Shown piece after piece: positions 18,035 to 26,464 of a DNA stretch of 64,000 bases. The notes beneath the pieces are model-generated. The model had not been told where the DNA came from. It saw nothing but the letters and a program-made list of their open reading frames with translations, and ran no database searches. The number at the start of each line of letters is the position of its first letter. Position 1 is the first letter of the stretch. The stretch is taken from NCBI GenBank assembly GCA_023417785.1, contig JAEZEH010000053.1:124001-188000 (forward strand). Direction: 5' to 3'. The stretch is from Bacteroidota bacterium. Lineage in GTDB: Bacteria > Bacteroidota > Bacteroidia > Cytophagales > Cyclobacteriaceae. A program made the translations under genes and the position numbers.

Positions 18035-18060
18035 AAATCCCGTCCGGTCAGGAAGGGATT
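18035..18060 (-). terminator. Terminator of the deoxyhypusine-synthase-like gene
   Basis: AATCCC / GGGATT stem, extended by an inner TCC / GGA after one mismatch. On the minus strand it is followed by TTTCTTTATT. It lies just after the stop of the gene at 18081 and before argS. Confidence 0.5.
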
Positions 18061-18080
18061 CTTTTGTGGCAGAGTAACCT

Positions 18081-19058
18081 TTACCATTCAAGGACATACG
18101 CAAAGATCAAAGGAGCAACGATTGTGGCGTCGGACTCGACAATGAATTTCGGTGTGTCGATGCTAAGTTTTCCCCAGGTGATTTTCTCGTTTGGCACCGC
18201 TCCGGAATACGAACCGTAGCTGGTAGTCGAGTCACTTATCTGGCAGAAGTAACTCCAGAAAGGAACACCATCCCGCTCGAGATCCTGGTGAAGCATAGGC
18301 ACCACACAAATGGGGAAATCTCCGGCAATTCCACCACCGATCTGGAAGAATCCGATTCCCTGTTCACCGGAATTTTGCGTATACCAGTCTGCCAGCCACA
18401 TCATATACTCGATACCTGATTTCATGGTACTGGGCTTTAATTCACCGGTAATGCAGTATGAGGCGAAGATGTTTCCCATAGTACTGTCTTCCCAACCGGG
18501 AACGACCATAGGTATATTCTTCTTCGCGGCGGCGATCATCCAGCTGTTAGCAGGATCGATTTCATAGTATTGTTCCAGATCGCCGCTGTTCAGCATCCGA
18601 AACATGAACTCATGCGGGAAAAGTCTTTCGCCCTTGTCTTCGGCATCTTTCCAGACTTTGAAGAGGTGTGCCTGAAGGCGACGGAATGCTTCTTCTTCGG
18701 GAATACAGGTATCGGTGACGCGATTCAGGTGGTTTTTGAGAAGATCCCATTCCTGTTCGGGTGTCAGATCACGGTAATTGGGTATCCTCTTGTAGTGCGA
18801 ATGCGCCACAAGATTCATGATGTCCTCTTCAAGATTGGCACCGGTGCAGGATATAATCTGGACCTTGTCGCGGCGGATCATTTCAGCAAAGCTGATACCA
18901 AGCTCGCCGGTACTCATCGCTCCCGCCAGTGACACCAACATTTTCTTCCCGGATTCAACATGGGTTTTATAGCCCTTGGCAGCATCCACCAGGGCAGCCG
19001 CATTAAAATGCAGGTAGTGCTTTTCCAGGAAAGACGAAATCGGTTTGTTTTGGCTCAT
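18081..19058 (-). CDS. Deoxyhypusine synthase-like protein (probable polyamine enzyme)
   Basis: 325 residues of the deoxyhypusine synthase fold, which uses NAD to transfer an aminobutyl group from spermidine. The active-site lysine is kept as K297 in the WGKL motif. The SLAGAMSTGELGI (43-55) and SYGSYSGAVPNEKI segments match the family. Bacteria lack eIF5A, so the true acceptor is probably a small amine, as in homospermidine synthesis, rather than a protein. Position supports this: an arginase-family gene lies 195 bp upstream and arginine decarboxylase is divergent beyond it. A terminator in the gap suggests a separate promoter. Confidence 0.88.
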   Translation of the reverse strand: MSQNKPISSFLEKHYLHFNAAALVDAAKGYKTHVESGKKMLVSLAGAMSTGELGISFAEMIRRDKVQIISCTGANLEEDIMNLVAHSHYKRIPNYRDLTPEQEWDLLKNHLNRVTDTCIPEEEAFRRLQAHLFKVWKDAEDKGERLFPHEFMFRMLNSGDLEQYYEIDPANSWMIAAAKKNIPMVVPGWEDSTMGNIFASYCITGELKPSTMKSGIEYMMWLADWYTQNSGEQGIGFFQIGGGIAGDFPICVVPMLHQDLERDGVPFWSYFCQISDSTTSYGSYSGAVPNEKITWGKLSIDTPKFIVESDATIVAPLIFAYVLEW

Positions 19059-19199
19059 TTCTTTTTCTATAACTAGTTTTAAAACTTCAATTTCCGGACG
19101 AAATTAAGAAAATCAGGGGAGTATGCCCCATAAATTCTTCACCCGCAATGGCGAAAACCGAAGTTGTTCCAGAAAGGTTTGTTTGGGGCGGACGGAGAC

Positions 19200-19223
19200 A
19201 AAAAAAGGAACCCGGAAGGTTCC
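19200..19223 (-). terminator. Terminator of the ureohydrolase gene
   Basis: Minus-strand GGAACC / GGTTCC stem with a short loop and an uninterrupted T-run of seven. It lies 31 bp beyond the ureohydrolase stop, so this gene and the deoxyhypusine-synthase-like gene are probably separate transcripts. Confidence 0.75.
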
Positions 19224-19253
19224 CTATGGGTTAAATCAGTCTTTTATAGAAGC

Positions 19254-20216
19254 CTATTCCGCCAGGACCGGCCGGTTGATAATAGATTTAGCCGTGGCGT
19301 CCAGAATTTCGAAGGCACTTTCCGCCATCCGGTTTTCAGTATCGAGTGTTGGGTTGACTTCCGCAATTTCCCACACACAGATTTTGGGATCCTTCCCGAG
19401 CGTGGCGTTGAAGGTTTTGGCCTCTTCAACAGTAAGCCCGTTTGGCACTGGTGTGCCTGTCCCTGTTGAGTAACGGCTGTCGATACAGTCGACGTCGAAG
19501 GAAACGTAGATCATATCGCAGTGGCCAAGCATTTCGAGGGCTTTTCCTGCCATTACATCAGCACCGTGTTTTTTGATATCTTCAATTTCGACGAAGTTCA
19601 CGTTGTACTTGTTGATCAGATAGTTTTCAGGCTTTTCAAGGTCCCTGACGCCAACGTACACGATATCCTCGGGGTAAATCTTTGGTCCCTGCATGCCTAC
19701 GTTCTTAAGCTGCTCCCAATACTCGAGAGTTTCACCGCGGGGATCATTAACCTTACATTCGAGGTTGTCGATGCCACAAGCCATGGCCAGCGCCATTCCA
19801 TGCATGTTTCCGGACGGGGTTGTGAATGGCGTATGGATGTCGGCATGCGCGTCAATCCAGACTACTCCAAGGCGAATTTTTGGATACGCTTTCTTGATAC
19901 CTGCCAGGGTACCATAAGCGGTACTATGGTCGCCTGCCATAATGATGGGGAAAAACTCATCGAACAGCGTTTCATAGACTTCCAGGCAGACACGCTCCTG
20001 CATAATCATTACGCCGTCGATAAATTTGGCGTAACTGTGCTTGGCACCGTCGAAAAGCAATTCATTGACGTTTTCAACCTCTACGGACTCATATTGTTTG
20101 AAGAAATCAGAGTTTAGGTCAAGGCTGGCGATCTTGATGGCTTCCACCCCAAGACTGGCGCCCCTTGTTCCGGCACCGATTTCGGATTTAACTTCTATTA
20201 TTTTAAGCTCTTTCAC
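19254..20216 (-). CDS. Arginase/agmatinase family ureohydrolase
   Basis: 320-residue binuclear manganese hydrolase. All metal ligands are present: H97 (GDHS), D122, H124 and D126 (IDAHAD), D241 and D243 (FDVDCID). The family releases urea from arginine, agmatine, aminopropylagmatine or formiminoglutamate-like substrates. The neighbouring arginine decarboxylase favours agmatine or an agmatine derivative here. The C-terminal EVNPTLDTENR segment resembles arginases, so arginine remains possible. The start is GTG at 20216. Confidence 0.88.
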   Translation of the reverse strand: MKELKIIEVKSEIGAGTRGASLGVEAIKIASLDLNSDFFKQYESVEVENVNELLFDGAKHSYAKFIDGVMIMQERVCLEVYETLFDEFFPIIMAGDHSTAYGTLAGIKKAYPKIRLGVVWIDAHADIHTPFTTPSGNMHGMALAMACGIDNLECKVNDPRGETLEYWEQLKNVGMQGPKIYPEDIVYVGVRDLEKPENYLINKYNVNFVEIEDIKKHGADVMAGKALEMLGHCDMIYVSFDVDCIDSRYSTGTGTPVPNGLTVEEAKTFNATLGKDPKICVWEIAEVNPTLDTENRMAESAFEILDATAKSIINRPVLAE

Positions 20217-20514
20217 GACCTGTAGAATTAGAACGTTTGCATTGGGAGAATAAAGAATAAGAAAAAAAAGTTATTCCAGCCTGCCGTTAGAGATCGGGCA
20301 ATACATGGGTGATAAGGCAGGAAAAACGATTGTTCATGTGTTCTTTCGATTATTGCAAAGATGGCAAAATTATACCAATATTGCACTCCTTTGTGAACGC
20401 GTTAATTGTTAAACGACAACCGCAAATGCCCCCGGCGGCCAGGCGCGGCACCACTATTAACGTTAACTGGTTTTACGAGCGTATAACATTAACGAAATAA
20501 CGTCTAAGGACTAG
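20217..20514. promoter_or_regulatory. Divergent intergenic region of the polyamine genes
   Basis: 298 bp separate the divergent ureohydrolase and arginine decarboxylase genes and must hold both promoters. A minus-strand TAATTTTG at 20365-20372 fits the TAnnTTTG -7 box for the ureohydrolase, but no matching -33 element was seen. A GC-rich patch lies near 20428-20450 within otherwise AT-rich sequence. No gene is apparent. Confidence 0.35.
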
Positions 20515-21912
20515 ATGAAGAGTTACCGTGAGCTAATTGAACAGACCTTCGAGTTTCCTCAGAAAGAGTTCAAAGTAAGAGACAACGAACTTCTGTTCAA
20601 CGATGTGCCGCTGATGGAAATCATCAAAGAGTATGGCACGCCCCTGAAATTAACCTACCTCCCCCGCATAAGTGAAAACATCCGGTTTGTTCAGGCGACG
20701 TTTAATAATGCCATAGAGAAATTCAAATACAAAGGTACGTACACGTATTGCTACTGCACCAAGTCTTCTCATTTCTCTTTTGTTTTGGAAGAGGCACTGA
20801 AGAACAAGGATGTGCATATCGAAACGTCTTCGTCTTTTGATATCCCTATCGTGCGCTCCCTCTACGAAAAAGGAAAAATTTCGAAAGACACATACATCAT
20901 TTGTAACGGATTCAAGATGCCGCGGTATACGGGATTTATCGCCGATTTGTTAAACGACGGCTTCAGTAACTGTATTCCGATCCTCGACAAGATGGGTGAA
21001 ATAGACGCCTATGAAACGGACGTCAACGTGCCCTATCAGCTTGGTATCCGGGTGGCCGCCGATGAAGAACCTAAGTTTGAGTTTTATACGTCAAGGCTCG
21101 GTATCCGGTATAGTGACATCAATAATTTCTATAAGGAAAAAATCGAAAAAAGTGAGAAGGCATCGCTCAAGATGCTTCACTTTTTTATCAATACAGGCAT
21201 CAAAGACACGGCCTATTACTGGAGTGAATTAAGCCGGTTCATTTTCAAGTATTGCGAACTGAAAAAGATCTGCAATACACTTGATTCGATTGACATCGGC
21301 GGCGGATTTCCAATCAAGACTTCGCTGACTTTTCAGTATGACTACCGTTACATGATCGAACAGATCGTGGAAAACGTAAAATGGATTTGTGATAAGAACA
21401 ATGTTCCGGTGCCGAATATTTTCACCGAGTTCGGTAGCTATACCGTTGGCGAAAGTGGTGCTGTGTTATACAACGTGATCGATCAGAAACTTCAGAATGA
21501 CAAAGAACTCTGGTACATGATCGATGGTTCTTTCATCACGCACCTTCCCGATGCCTGGGGCTTGAATCAAAAATATGTTTTGCTTGCCATTAACAAGTGG
21601 GACGATCCCTATCACAAGATCAACATGGGCGGCCTTACCTGCGATAGCATGGATTACTACAACTCGGAAGCCCACACGGGTGAAGTGTTCCTGCCCATGA
21701 TCAACGACGAGGAGTCACTGTACATCGGCTTCTTCCACACAGGAGCATATCAGGAATCTCTTGGCGGATACGGTGGAATCCAGCACTGTCTGATTCCCGC
21801 GCCGAAGCATGTGCTCATCGATCGAAATGAGGACGGTGAGATCATCACCAAATTATTTGCGCCTGAACAAAGTCACGAAAGTATGCTCAAGGTACTGGGA
21901 TACCAGCCCTGA
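20515..21912 (+). CDS. speA: Arginine decarboxylase (PLP fold III, short form)
   Basis: 465-residue PLP-dependent decarboxylase of the alanine-racemase-like fold, which makes agmatine from arginine. The PLP lysine is K83 in YCTKSSHF. The glycine-rich phosphate-binding IDIGGGFP and the active-site CDSMDYY (near 376) are present. It is shorter than the SpeA of E. coli (about 658 residues) because it lacks the insertions of that enzyme; short forms are usual in Bacteroidota. Diaminopimelate decarboxylase was considered, but the sequence style and the ureohydrolase neighbour favour arginine. A strong terminator follows. Confidence 0.88.
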   Translation: MKSYRELIEQTFEFPQKEFKVRDNELLFNDVPLMEIIKEYGTPLKLTYLPRISENIRFVQATFNNAIEKFKYKGTYTYCYCTKSSHFSFVLEEALKNKDVHIETSSSFDIPIVRSLYEKGKISKDTYIICNGFKMPRYTGFIADLLNDGFSNCIPILDKMGEIDAYETDVNVPYQLGIRVAADEEPKFEFYTSRLGIRYSDINNFYKEKIEKSEKASLKMLHFFINTGIKDTAYYWSELSRFIFKYCELKKICNTLDSIDIGGGFPIKTSLTFQYDYRYMIEQIVENVKWICDKNNVPVPNIFTEFGSYTVGESGAVLYNVIDQKLQNDKELWYMIDGSFITHLPDAWGLNQKYVLLAINKWDDPYHKINMGGLTCDSMDYYNSEAHTGEVFLPMINDEESLYIGFFHTGAYQESLGGYGGIQHCLIPAPKHVLIDRNEDGEIITKLFAPEQSHESMLKVLGYQP

Positions 21913-21925
21913 AATCTGACATCGA

Positions 21926-21964
21926 GTAAAGGGAGGTTGAAGAGATCAACCTCCCTTTACTTTT
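21926..21964 (+). terminator. Strong convergent terminator after speA
   Basis: A perfect 15-bp stem (GTAAAGGGAGGTTGA / TCAACCTCCCTTTAC) with a 5-base loop, followed by TTTTC on the plus strand. It lies between the convergent speA and porin genes, so it may stop transcription from both sides. Confidence 0.9.
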
Positions 21965-21979
21965 CAAAAATGTCCGCTA

Positions 21980-23314
21980 TTAATTCCTAAGGGCTTTTTC
22001 CAACTGCGCATTACTGAATGCGAAAGAGAAATCGATCCGAAGTTCCGGATAGGTTACTTGTCTGTTATTGATTTTCTGGCTATGGTAACTTCCGTCGAGT
22101 TTGATGGCGACCGCGGGCAACGGTCGATAAACGATTCCAATAGACGGTTTCCAGAAAGTACCGTCATCAGCCAGACCGGCCTCGTCGTCGCCACCGAATT
22201 GTTTGTTTCGGATATTCTCCGGATGGCTCATCCAGTCGACAAACAGATACGGCACCATTTGTCCGATCGATGTATTGAGGTTATATCCCGCGCGCACGTA
22301 CCAGGTTTGAACCGTATAATTAACATCGCGGATAATATCTGTTTCCTGGAGCATTTCATTATTCTTTTCTGCATTGGCTCCAAGGAAGCGATTACGCTGA
22401 AACGTATTTATTCCGGCGTCGCGAATGATTTGCAACGTCGCATCGGCGTTGCGGATCGACTTATGTTTCGAAGTGTAGTATTCGGATTGGATAATAACAT
22501 TACCGAGCTTTTTCTCGAGGAAGACACCAGCTACGGTGAACTTGCCGGCATCCATCCATGGGAGAATTCCGCCCGTTGGTGAACCTGAACGTGGGGCGAT
22601 TGTAGACGTTGCATATGTGTCGTTTACGGAGGAGGTATATCCCGATGTTCCGATGATAAAGGAATTTGTGTACGATTTGAGTCGAAGGTCCCAACCAACT
22701 GGGAATAGTCCCCGGGCCGGGCCACCTTCGCCATTATCTGTCATTAACGCGTATGATATCTCGCGACGCGCATTCTTCAAAGCGCCGTGCACCATGAAAT
22801 TTGTAGTTCGGGTGAGAAACAAGTGATCCTGATCGAGCATTTCAGGGGCTTCTATCCCGATAAATGTCGGTATCTGATCCAGCCTTTCGTTATAAAGACC
22901 GAACTTCCGGTACATTTTTCCGACGCGGACCTGAATTGGCTCCTTGATCATAAAGTTTCCCCACGCATTCCGGATTTCCAGGGATTCACCATCATTGAGC
23001 GCGATATTGAAAAGGAAGCTGACACGATCGGAAAGATTAGCCTGACCATAGAGGTGAAAGTTCTTCACCGGGATCCACTCTCCGGGATCGGATTCTTTTC
23101 GAATTTCGCCGTCTGGGTTCGAGAAAGGGACATCAAAGGTTTTCTGAAAATTTGAATTGATGTATCCGTAGAGATAAAAATTACGGTCTACGAGATCAAG
23201 ATTTAAAAGATCCTCAAGTGAGAGATCGAAAAGTGTATTTGCCGTACTATCCGTTTGGGCAAATGTTCGCAATCCGGGTAGGATTACAAGAATGATAAGT
23301 ATAATTCTTCTCAT
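21980..23314 (-). CDS. Porin-like outer-membrane beta-barrel protein
   Basis: 444 residues with a signal peptide (about 1-19, ending RTFAQ). A LFDLSLEDLLNLD segment near residue 28 resembles the short N-terminal region of several Bacteroidota outer-membrane proteins. A long chain of beta strands follows, as in phosphate-selective OprO/OprP-type porins. The gene is the last of four on the minus strand that alternate YceI proteins and porins. The substrate is unknown. It ends 16 bp from the convergent speA terminator. Confidence 0.75.
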   Translation of the reverse strand: MRRIILIILVILPGLRTFAQTDSTANTLFDLSLEDLLNLDLVDRNFYLYGYINSNFQKTFDVPFSNPDGEIRKESDPGEWIPVKNFHLYGQANLSDRVSFLFNIALNDGESLEIRNAWGNFMIKEPIQVRVGKMYRKFGLYNERLDQIPTFIGIEAPEMLDQDHLFLTRTTNFMVHGALKNARREISYALMTDNGEGGPARGLFPVGWDLRLKSYTNSFIIGTSGYTSSVNDTYATSTIAPRSGSPTGGILPWMDAGKFTVAGVFLEKKLGNVIIQSEYYTSKHKSIRNADATLQIIRDAGINTFQRNRFLGANAEKNNEMLQETDIIRDVNYTVQTWYVRAGYNLNTSIGQMVPYLFVDWMSHPENIRNKQFGGDDEAGLADDGTFWKPSIGIVYRPLPAVAIKLDGSYHSQKINNRQVTYPELRIDFSFAFSNAQLEKALRN

Positions 23315-23424
23315 GGCATTTGGGTATCCCGTAAAACTAACGGACAGGCCATTCGCTGATCTTGGAATCAGGCGTCTATTCTTACATGAGAAAGCACGGG
23401 AGGAAGATGAGATAGTTCAAAAAG

Positions 23425-24012
23425 TTATAAAGATCTGAGCATCAGATTGAATTCCACATCCAGACATTCCTGAACCTGAATCAGTCCCATCATCTTTTGG
23501 GGTGGCTCAAGTTTGAAGTCGGAGAAGTTGACCTGTTGCAACCCCGTTAAGAGCAACGTTTCATTATCAGGGGTACGGGCGAAATAGCGCACTGTATATC
23601 GTTTGGTGGCTCCAGCCAGGGTGATATCAACCACGCCATCGACATATGATTTGTCAGAGATATTACTTCTGCGGAAAGACCGGAAACAGATTTCAAGTTC
23701 GGGGTAACGTTCTGACTTCAGGGTACTCCAGAAGTCTTTGGTAATTTGTCTGTTGCCGCAATCAAAACTACGTACCGGCACGCGCATCCGGTTTCTGGTA
23801 AGCTTCATTTCGATAGATGCCTTGTCACGCACATACTCAAGCGTATCGGCCATATCGTAGGAGTCGAGCATGCACTTGAACGTATTTACATTGGTTGCCC
23901 CATGAATGGAGAGCCTGCTTTGAGGATCGATGATCCAGCGGCCCTGGTCAGAAAAACTACTGCTTAGTAACGCGACTCCGGCGAACAGAACGATGGTCAG
24001 TAGCTTTTTCAT
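23425..24012 (-). CDS. YceI-like domain protein
   Basis: 195 residues with a signal peptide (about 1-20). The YceI/lipocalin-like fold is recognisable from WIIDPQSRLSIHGATNVNTF near the start, the internal DGVVDITLAGATKRYTV strand pair and the late FSDFKLEPPQKMMGLI segment, parallel to the paralogue at 25439. YceI proteins bind long isoprenoid or amphiphilic lipids in the periplasm. It is more diverged than the other copy. A hairpin lies in the gap from the upstream porin. Confidence 0.85.
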   Translation of the reverse strand: MKKLLTIVLFAGVALLSSSFSDQGRWIIDPQSRLSIHGATNVNTFKCMLDSYDMADTLEYVRDKASIEMKLTRNRMRVPVRSFDCGNRQITKDFWSTLKSERYPELEICFRSFRRSNISDKSYVDGVVDITLAGATKRYTVRYFARTPDNETLLLTGLQQVNFSDFKLEPPQKMMGLIQVQECLDVEFNLMLRSL

Positions 24013-24041
24013 GGTCTTTGTAATTTAAGGTTTTATAAGCG

Positions 24042-24069
24042 AAGTAGTCCCGGCTGCCCGGGACTACTT
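24042..24069. other. Intercistronic 12-bp hairpin between porin and YceI genes
   Basis: AAGTAGTCCCGG / CCGGGACTACTT, a perfect 12-bp stem with a 4-base loop. On the minus strand (gene direction) no T-run follows, so it does not look like a terminator there. It could protect the 3' end of the porin message. On the plus strand GTTTTATTTT follows, so it might stop antisense transcription. Confidence 0.7.
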
Positions 24070-24100
24070 GTTTTATTTTGTGGTTGTTTTCATTCCCGGG

Positions 24101-25408
24101 TTAGAAACCTATCACGGCTTCAACCATTATACCGTCGAACTCTGCGCCTCTCAAGCGTTGGTCAGCCCACTGACCGCTATACTTTTGTTGAACATATTCG
24201 ACTTTGGTCAGGATATTTTTTGTGAGGAACCACCCTGCACCGAAGTTCAGTCTGTCGATCTCAAGGGTGCTTTGCATTGCTTCAGCGGTCTTTCCAGATA
24301 CGGTATTGTATTTGCCACCTACGTAAAATCTCTCTGCAGGCCCGAAGCGGTAGACCAGTTCTGCGGCAAGCTGGGTGAAATCACCGGCTTCGCTGGGAGT
24401 TCCCTGATAGTTAACGTCTTCTGCACCGTTAGCCTTTTCCCAAACCCCGAACAGTTCCAGGCCTTTGAATTTGACGAAGGGATTAATCTGGACGGCAGTC
24501 AACTTAGTGAATCTCGCGTTATATCTTCCGTCGAAGTCTGTGAAGGTCACAGCGTTGTTGTTATTCGGGTCAGGAAGTGTGCGCAGCACATGATAGTATC
24601 TTGAACCGGCGCGGTCGCCACCATACAACCAGGTTCCACTAGTCGTACCGTGATTTCTGTACATAGATCCGGTGAGGCGTACTCTAAGATCAGAATTCAA
24701 CTGTTTGTCGAAGCCGATTTTACCGAAGAGGGAAGGCTTGTTGTCAGCATTAGCCGCTTTCACCACGTTTTGATTCAGTTTGCCGTTTGTTACTCCAAGT
24801 ACCACCAGGAAACCTTTGTTTTGAACAGTTACTTCACCAAATGCTTCGGTTGAAAAGGCATCCATGATGAAGTTTTCGACGAATGGGTTGTATAATGCCT
24901 GGGCGTTATCGCTTCTTCTGAAGTGTGTATCACCATAGTTGAACTCGTCAAGACCTACACGGATGGTCGTGTATTTCATGATTTCTTCCAGAAAACCAGG
25001 AGCGATGAAATCCAGTTTGTCGATTTGCATGTGACCACCTTTTACCCAAGCTTCGTTATGGTGCCTGGCAGAGAAGTAGGTACGGAGGTGTAATCTTAAT
25101 CCGTCGTATAGCTGAACGTCGATATTGAGGTTTGCTGTCGGAAGGTTGAAATCAGAACCAAGCTTGGCAAGATTGTTTTCATCATTGGATTGGTCGAGGC
25201 TCTGGAATTGCATCGCGAATCCGCCGCCAAGGCGAACCTTTATGCCGTCATATGCTACCGTATCTTCTTTTGAAGTTTCGAAGACATTGAGTCCACGCTG
25301 ATCTTGTGCTCTATAGAATTGAAGAGCTGGTTGTTGAGCAAATACGCTCTGAGCAAACAGGGTGAGCATCAGTATGCTCATCAGTCGAATTGTGTTTTTG
25401 AGTACCAT
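24101..25408 (-). CDS. Porin-like outer-membrane beta-barrel protein
   Basis: 435 residues with a signal peptide ending QSVFAQ (about 1-25). Strand-rich sequence with frequent G/Y/F ends follows, and the C-terminus ends in an aliphatic strand (VEAVIGF) with a final phenylalanine, the classic outer-membrane barrel signature. It starts 30 bp after the stop of a YceI gene and is followed by a hairpin and a second YceI gene, which suggests a joint envelope function. The substrate is unknown. Confidence 0.78.
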   Translation of the reverse strand: MVLKNTIRLMSILMLTLFAQSVFAQQPALQFYRAQDQRGLNVFETSKEDTVAYDGIKVRLGGGFAMQFQSLDQSNDENNLAKLGSDFNLPTANLNIDVQLYDGLRLHLRTYFSARHHNEAWVKGGHMQIDKLDFIAPGFLEEIMKYTTIRVGLDEFNYGDTHFRRSDNAQALYNPFVENFIMDAFSTEAFGEVTVQNKGFLVVLGVTNGKLNQNVVKAANADNKPSLFGKIGFDKQLNSDLRVRLTGSMYRNHGTTSGTWLYGGDRAGSRYYHVLRTLPDPNNNNAVTFTDFDGRYNARFTKLTAVQINPFVKFKGLELFGVWEKANGAEDVNYQGTPSEAGDFTQLAAELVYRFGPAERFYVGGKYNTVSGKTAEAMQSTLEIDRLNFGAGWFLTKNILTKVEYVQQKYSGQWADQRLRGAEFDGIMVEAVIGF

Positions 25409-25438
25409 AGTGGTAGTATTTTAAAAGTTAGTAAGTTT

Positions 25439-26020
25439 TTATTGGATGATTTTCGCGTCTACAACAAGATCAAAGTTTACAGTTACTTCATCGCCGACTT
25501 TGATTGATCCCATCATGGCGGTTGGAGGGTCCATTTTGAATTCAGTCATTTTGAAAGTGCGGGACAGTATCAGTTGCACTTCGCCATTGTCAAGCATTTT
25601 GTATTTGGCTTTAACTTCCATCGGCTTGGTTACGCCTGCCATTGTAAGCGTTCCGTTTCCGTCGATTGTTCCGTCCGCATTTACTCGTGCGTTGTTAAGA
25701 GAGTATATTATGTAGGGGTTTTTGTCGGAGTCGAAAGCATCATATGTTTTGTTATCCATCATTTTGCCCTTTGTACTCTTAATACTTTCCACGGGAATTT
25801 TCACTTCCAGATTTTTTACTGCTCTTAGTTGGCTGTTGTCAACTACGACTTCGCCTTTAACATCAGCCTTTGTAATCTGAGATTCCCAGTCGTGGATTGT
25901 AGACGATCCTTGGACAGTCATCTTATTGGGTTTCACTTTTAATGCTCCCTGGCTTATACCAGCTTGCACGAAGAACAGCAGAAAGGCGGCTGTCAGAAGG
26001 ATGGCTATTTTTGTTTTCAT
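25439..26020 (-). CDS. YceI family periplasmic lipid-binding protein
   Basis: 193 residues with a signal peptide (about 1-23, ending AGISQ). YceI-typical segments are VQGSSTIHDWES (about 35-46), the NPYIIYSLNNARV strand and KMTEFKMDPPTAMMGSIKVGDEVTVNF near the end (written here as part of a longer run split at residue 165). The fold carries polyisoprenoid or other hydrophobic ligands. It is the first gene of a four-gene minus-strand cassette, with a porin 30 bp downstream. Confidence 0.93.
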   Translation of the reverse strand: MKTKIAILLTAAFLLFFVQAGISQGALKVKPNKMTVQGSSTIHDWESQITKADVKGEVVVDNSQLRAVKNLEVKIPVESIKSTKGKMMDNKTYDAFDSDKNPYIIYSLNNARVNADGTIDGNGTLTMAGVTKPMEVKAKYKMLDNGEVQLILSRTFKMTEFKMDPPTAMMGSIKVGDEVTVNFDLVVDAKIIQ

Positions 26021-26464
26021 ATCTCGTGTGGTTTAGAATTAATACTCAAAAGTAGGTCTTGATTGGAGGGCAAATCCTGACGTTTTGTGGTACCGGCGTC
26101 TGATTTTGATACAGGAATTGTCCTGAGGAAAGTCACGAAATCCCGTAAGTTACTAAAAATCAGAACGATTAATAAAGAGAACTGCGATGACCAATATGGT
26201 CCAATAACGAATAGGGGATTTACTTTTAAGGAAAGAGTTTTTGAATTACCTTCAAAGACACTTTCCCTCGACCTTTTTTTGAAAAAAAAGGATGCCTGTG
26301 TGTTGCAGCGGCCAGGTACCATTAAGGCGAACCTCCTTTTGCATCGCTTCAGGTCTTAATCAAGCTTTCTACCATGAACGATCTGTATGTTCATACTAAC
26401 CCCCTCCTATTGCCAGGAACATACCCTGACTTCATGAATTCTTCCACATCTAAATTTTACATCC
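26021..26464. other. Divergent intergenic region, no gene seen
   Basis: 444 bp between the divergent YceI and EF-G-like genes. Small open frames on both strands are low-complexity and lack family features. An A/T hairpin (CCTTTTTTT / AAAAAAAGG, about 26272-26291) is the only clear structure. It must contain promoters for both flanking operons, but no convincing -33/-7 pair was found. Confidence 0.5.

Noticed and set aside
19521..20117. 198-residue open frame opposite the ureohydrolase gene
   Set aside because: It is antisense to a gene with all catalytic residues intact; the frame is a shadow.
16215..20216. Arginine-themed gene cluster including argS as one pathway
   Set aside because: argS has its own gaps and a terminator separates it from the polyamine genes; the grouping is probably chance.
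22058..22582. 174-residue plus-strand frame within the porin gene
   Set aside because: Antisense shadow of the porin; no features of its own.
24068..24604. 178-residue plus-strand frame within the second porin gene
   Set aside because: Antisense shadow; the porin has a signal peptide and terminal phenylalanine.
26017..26322. 101-residue minus-strand frame upstream of the YceI gene
   Set aside because: Low complexity, overlaps the YceI start and the promoter region; no conserved pattern visible.
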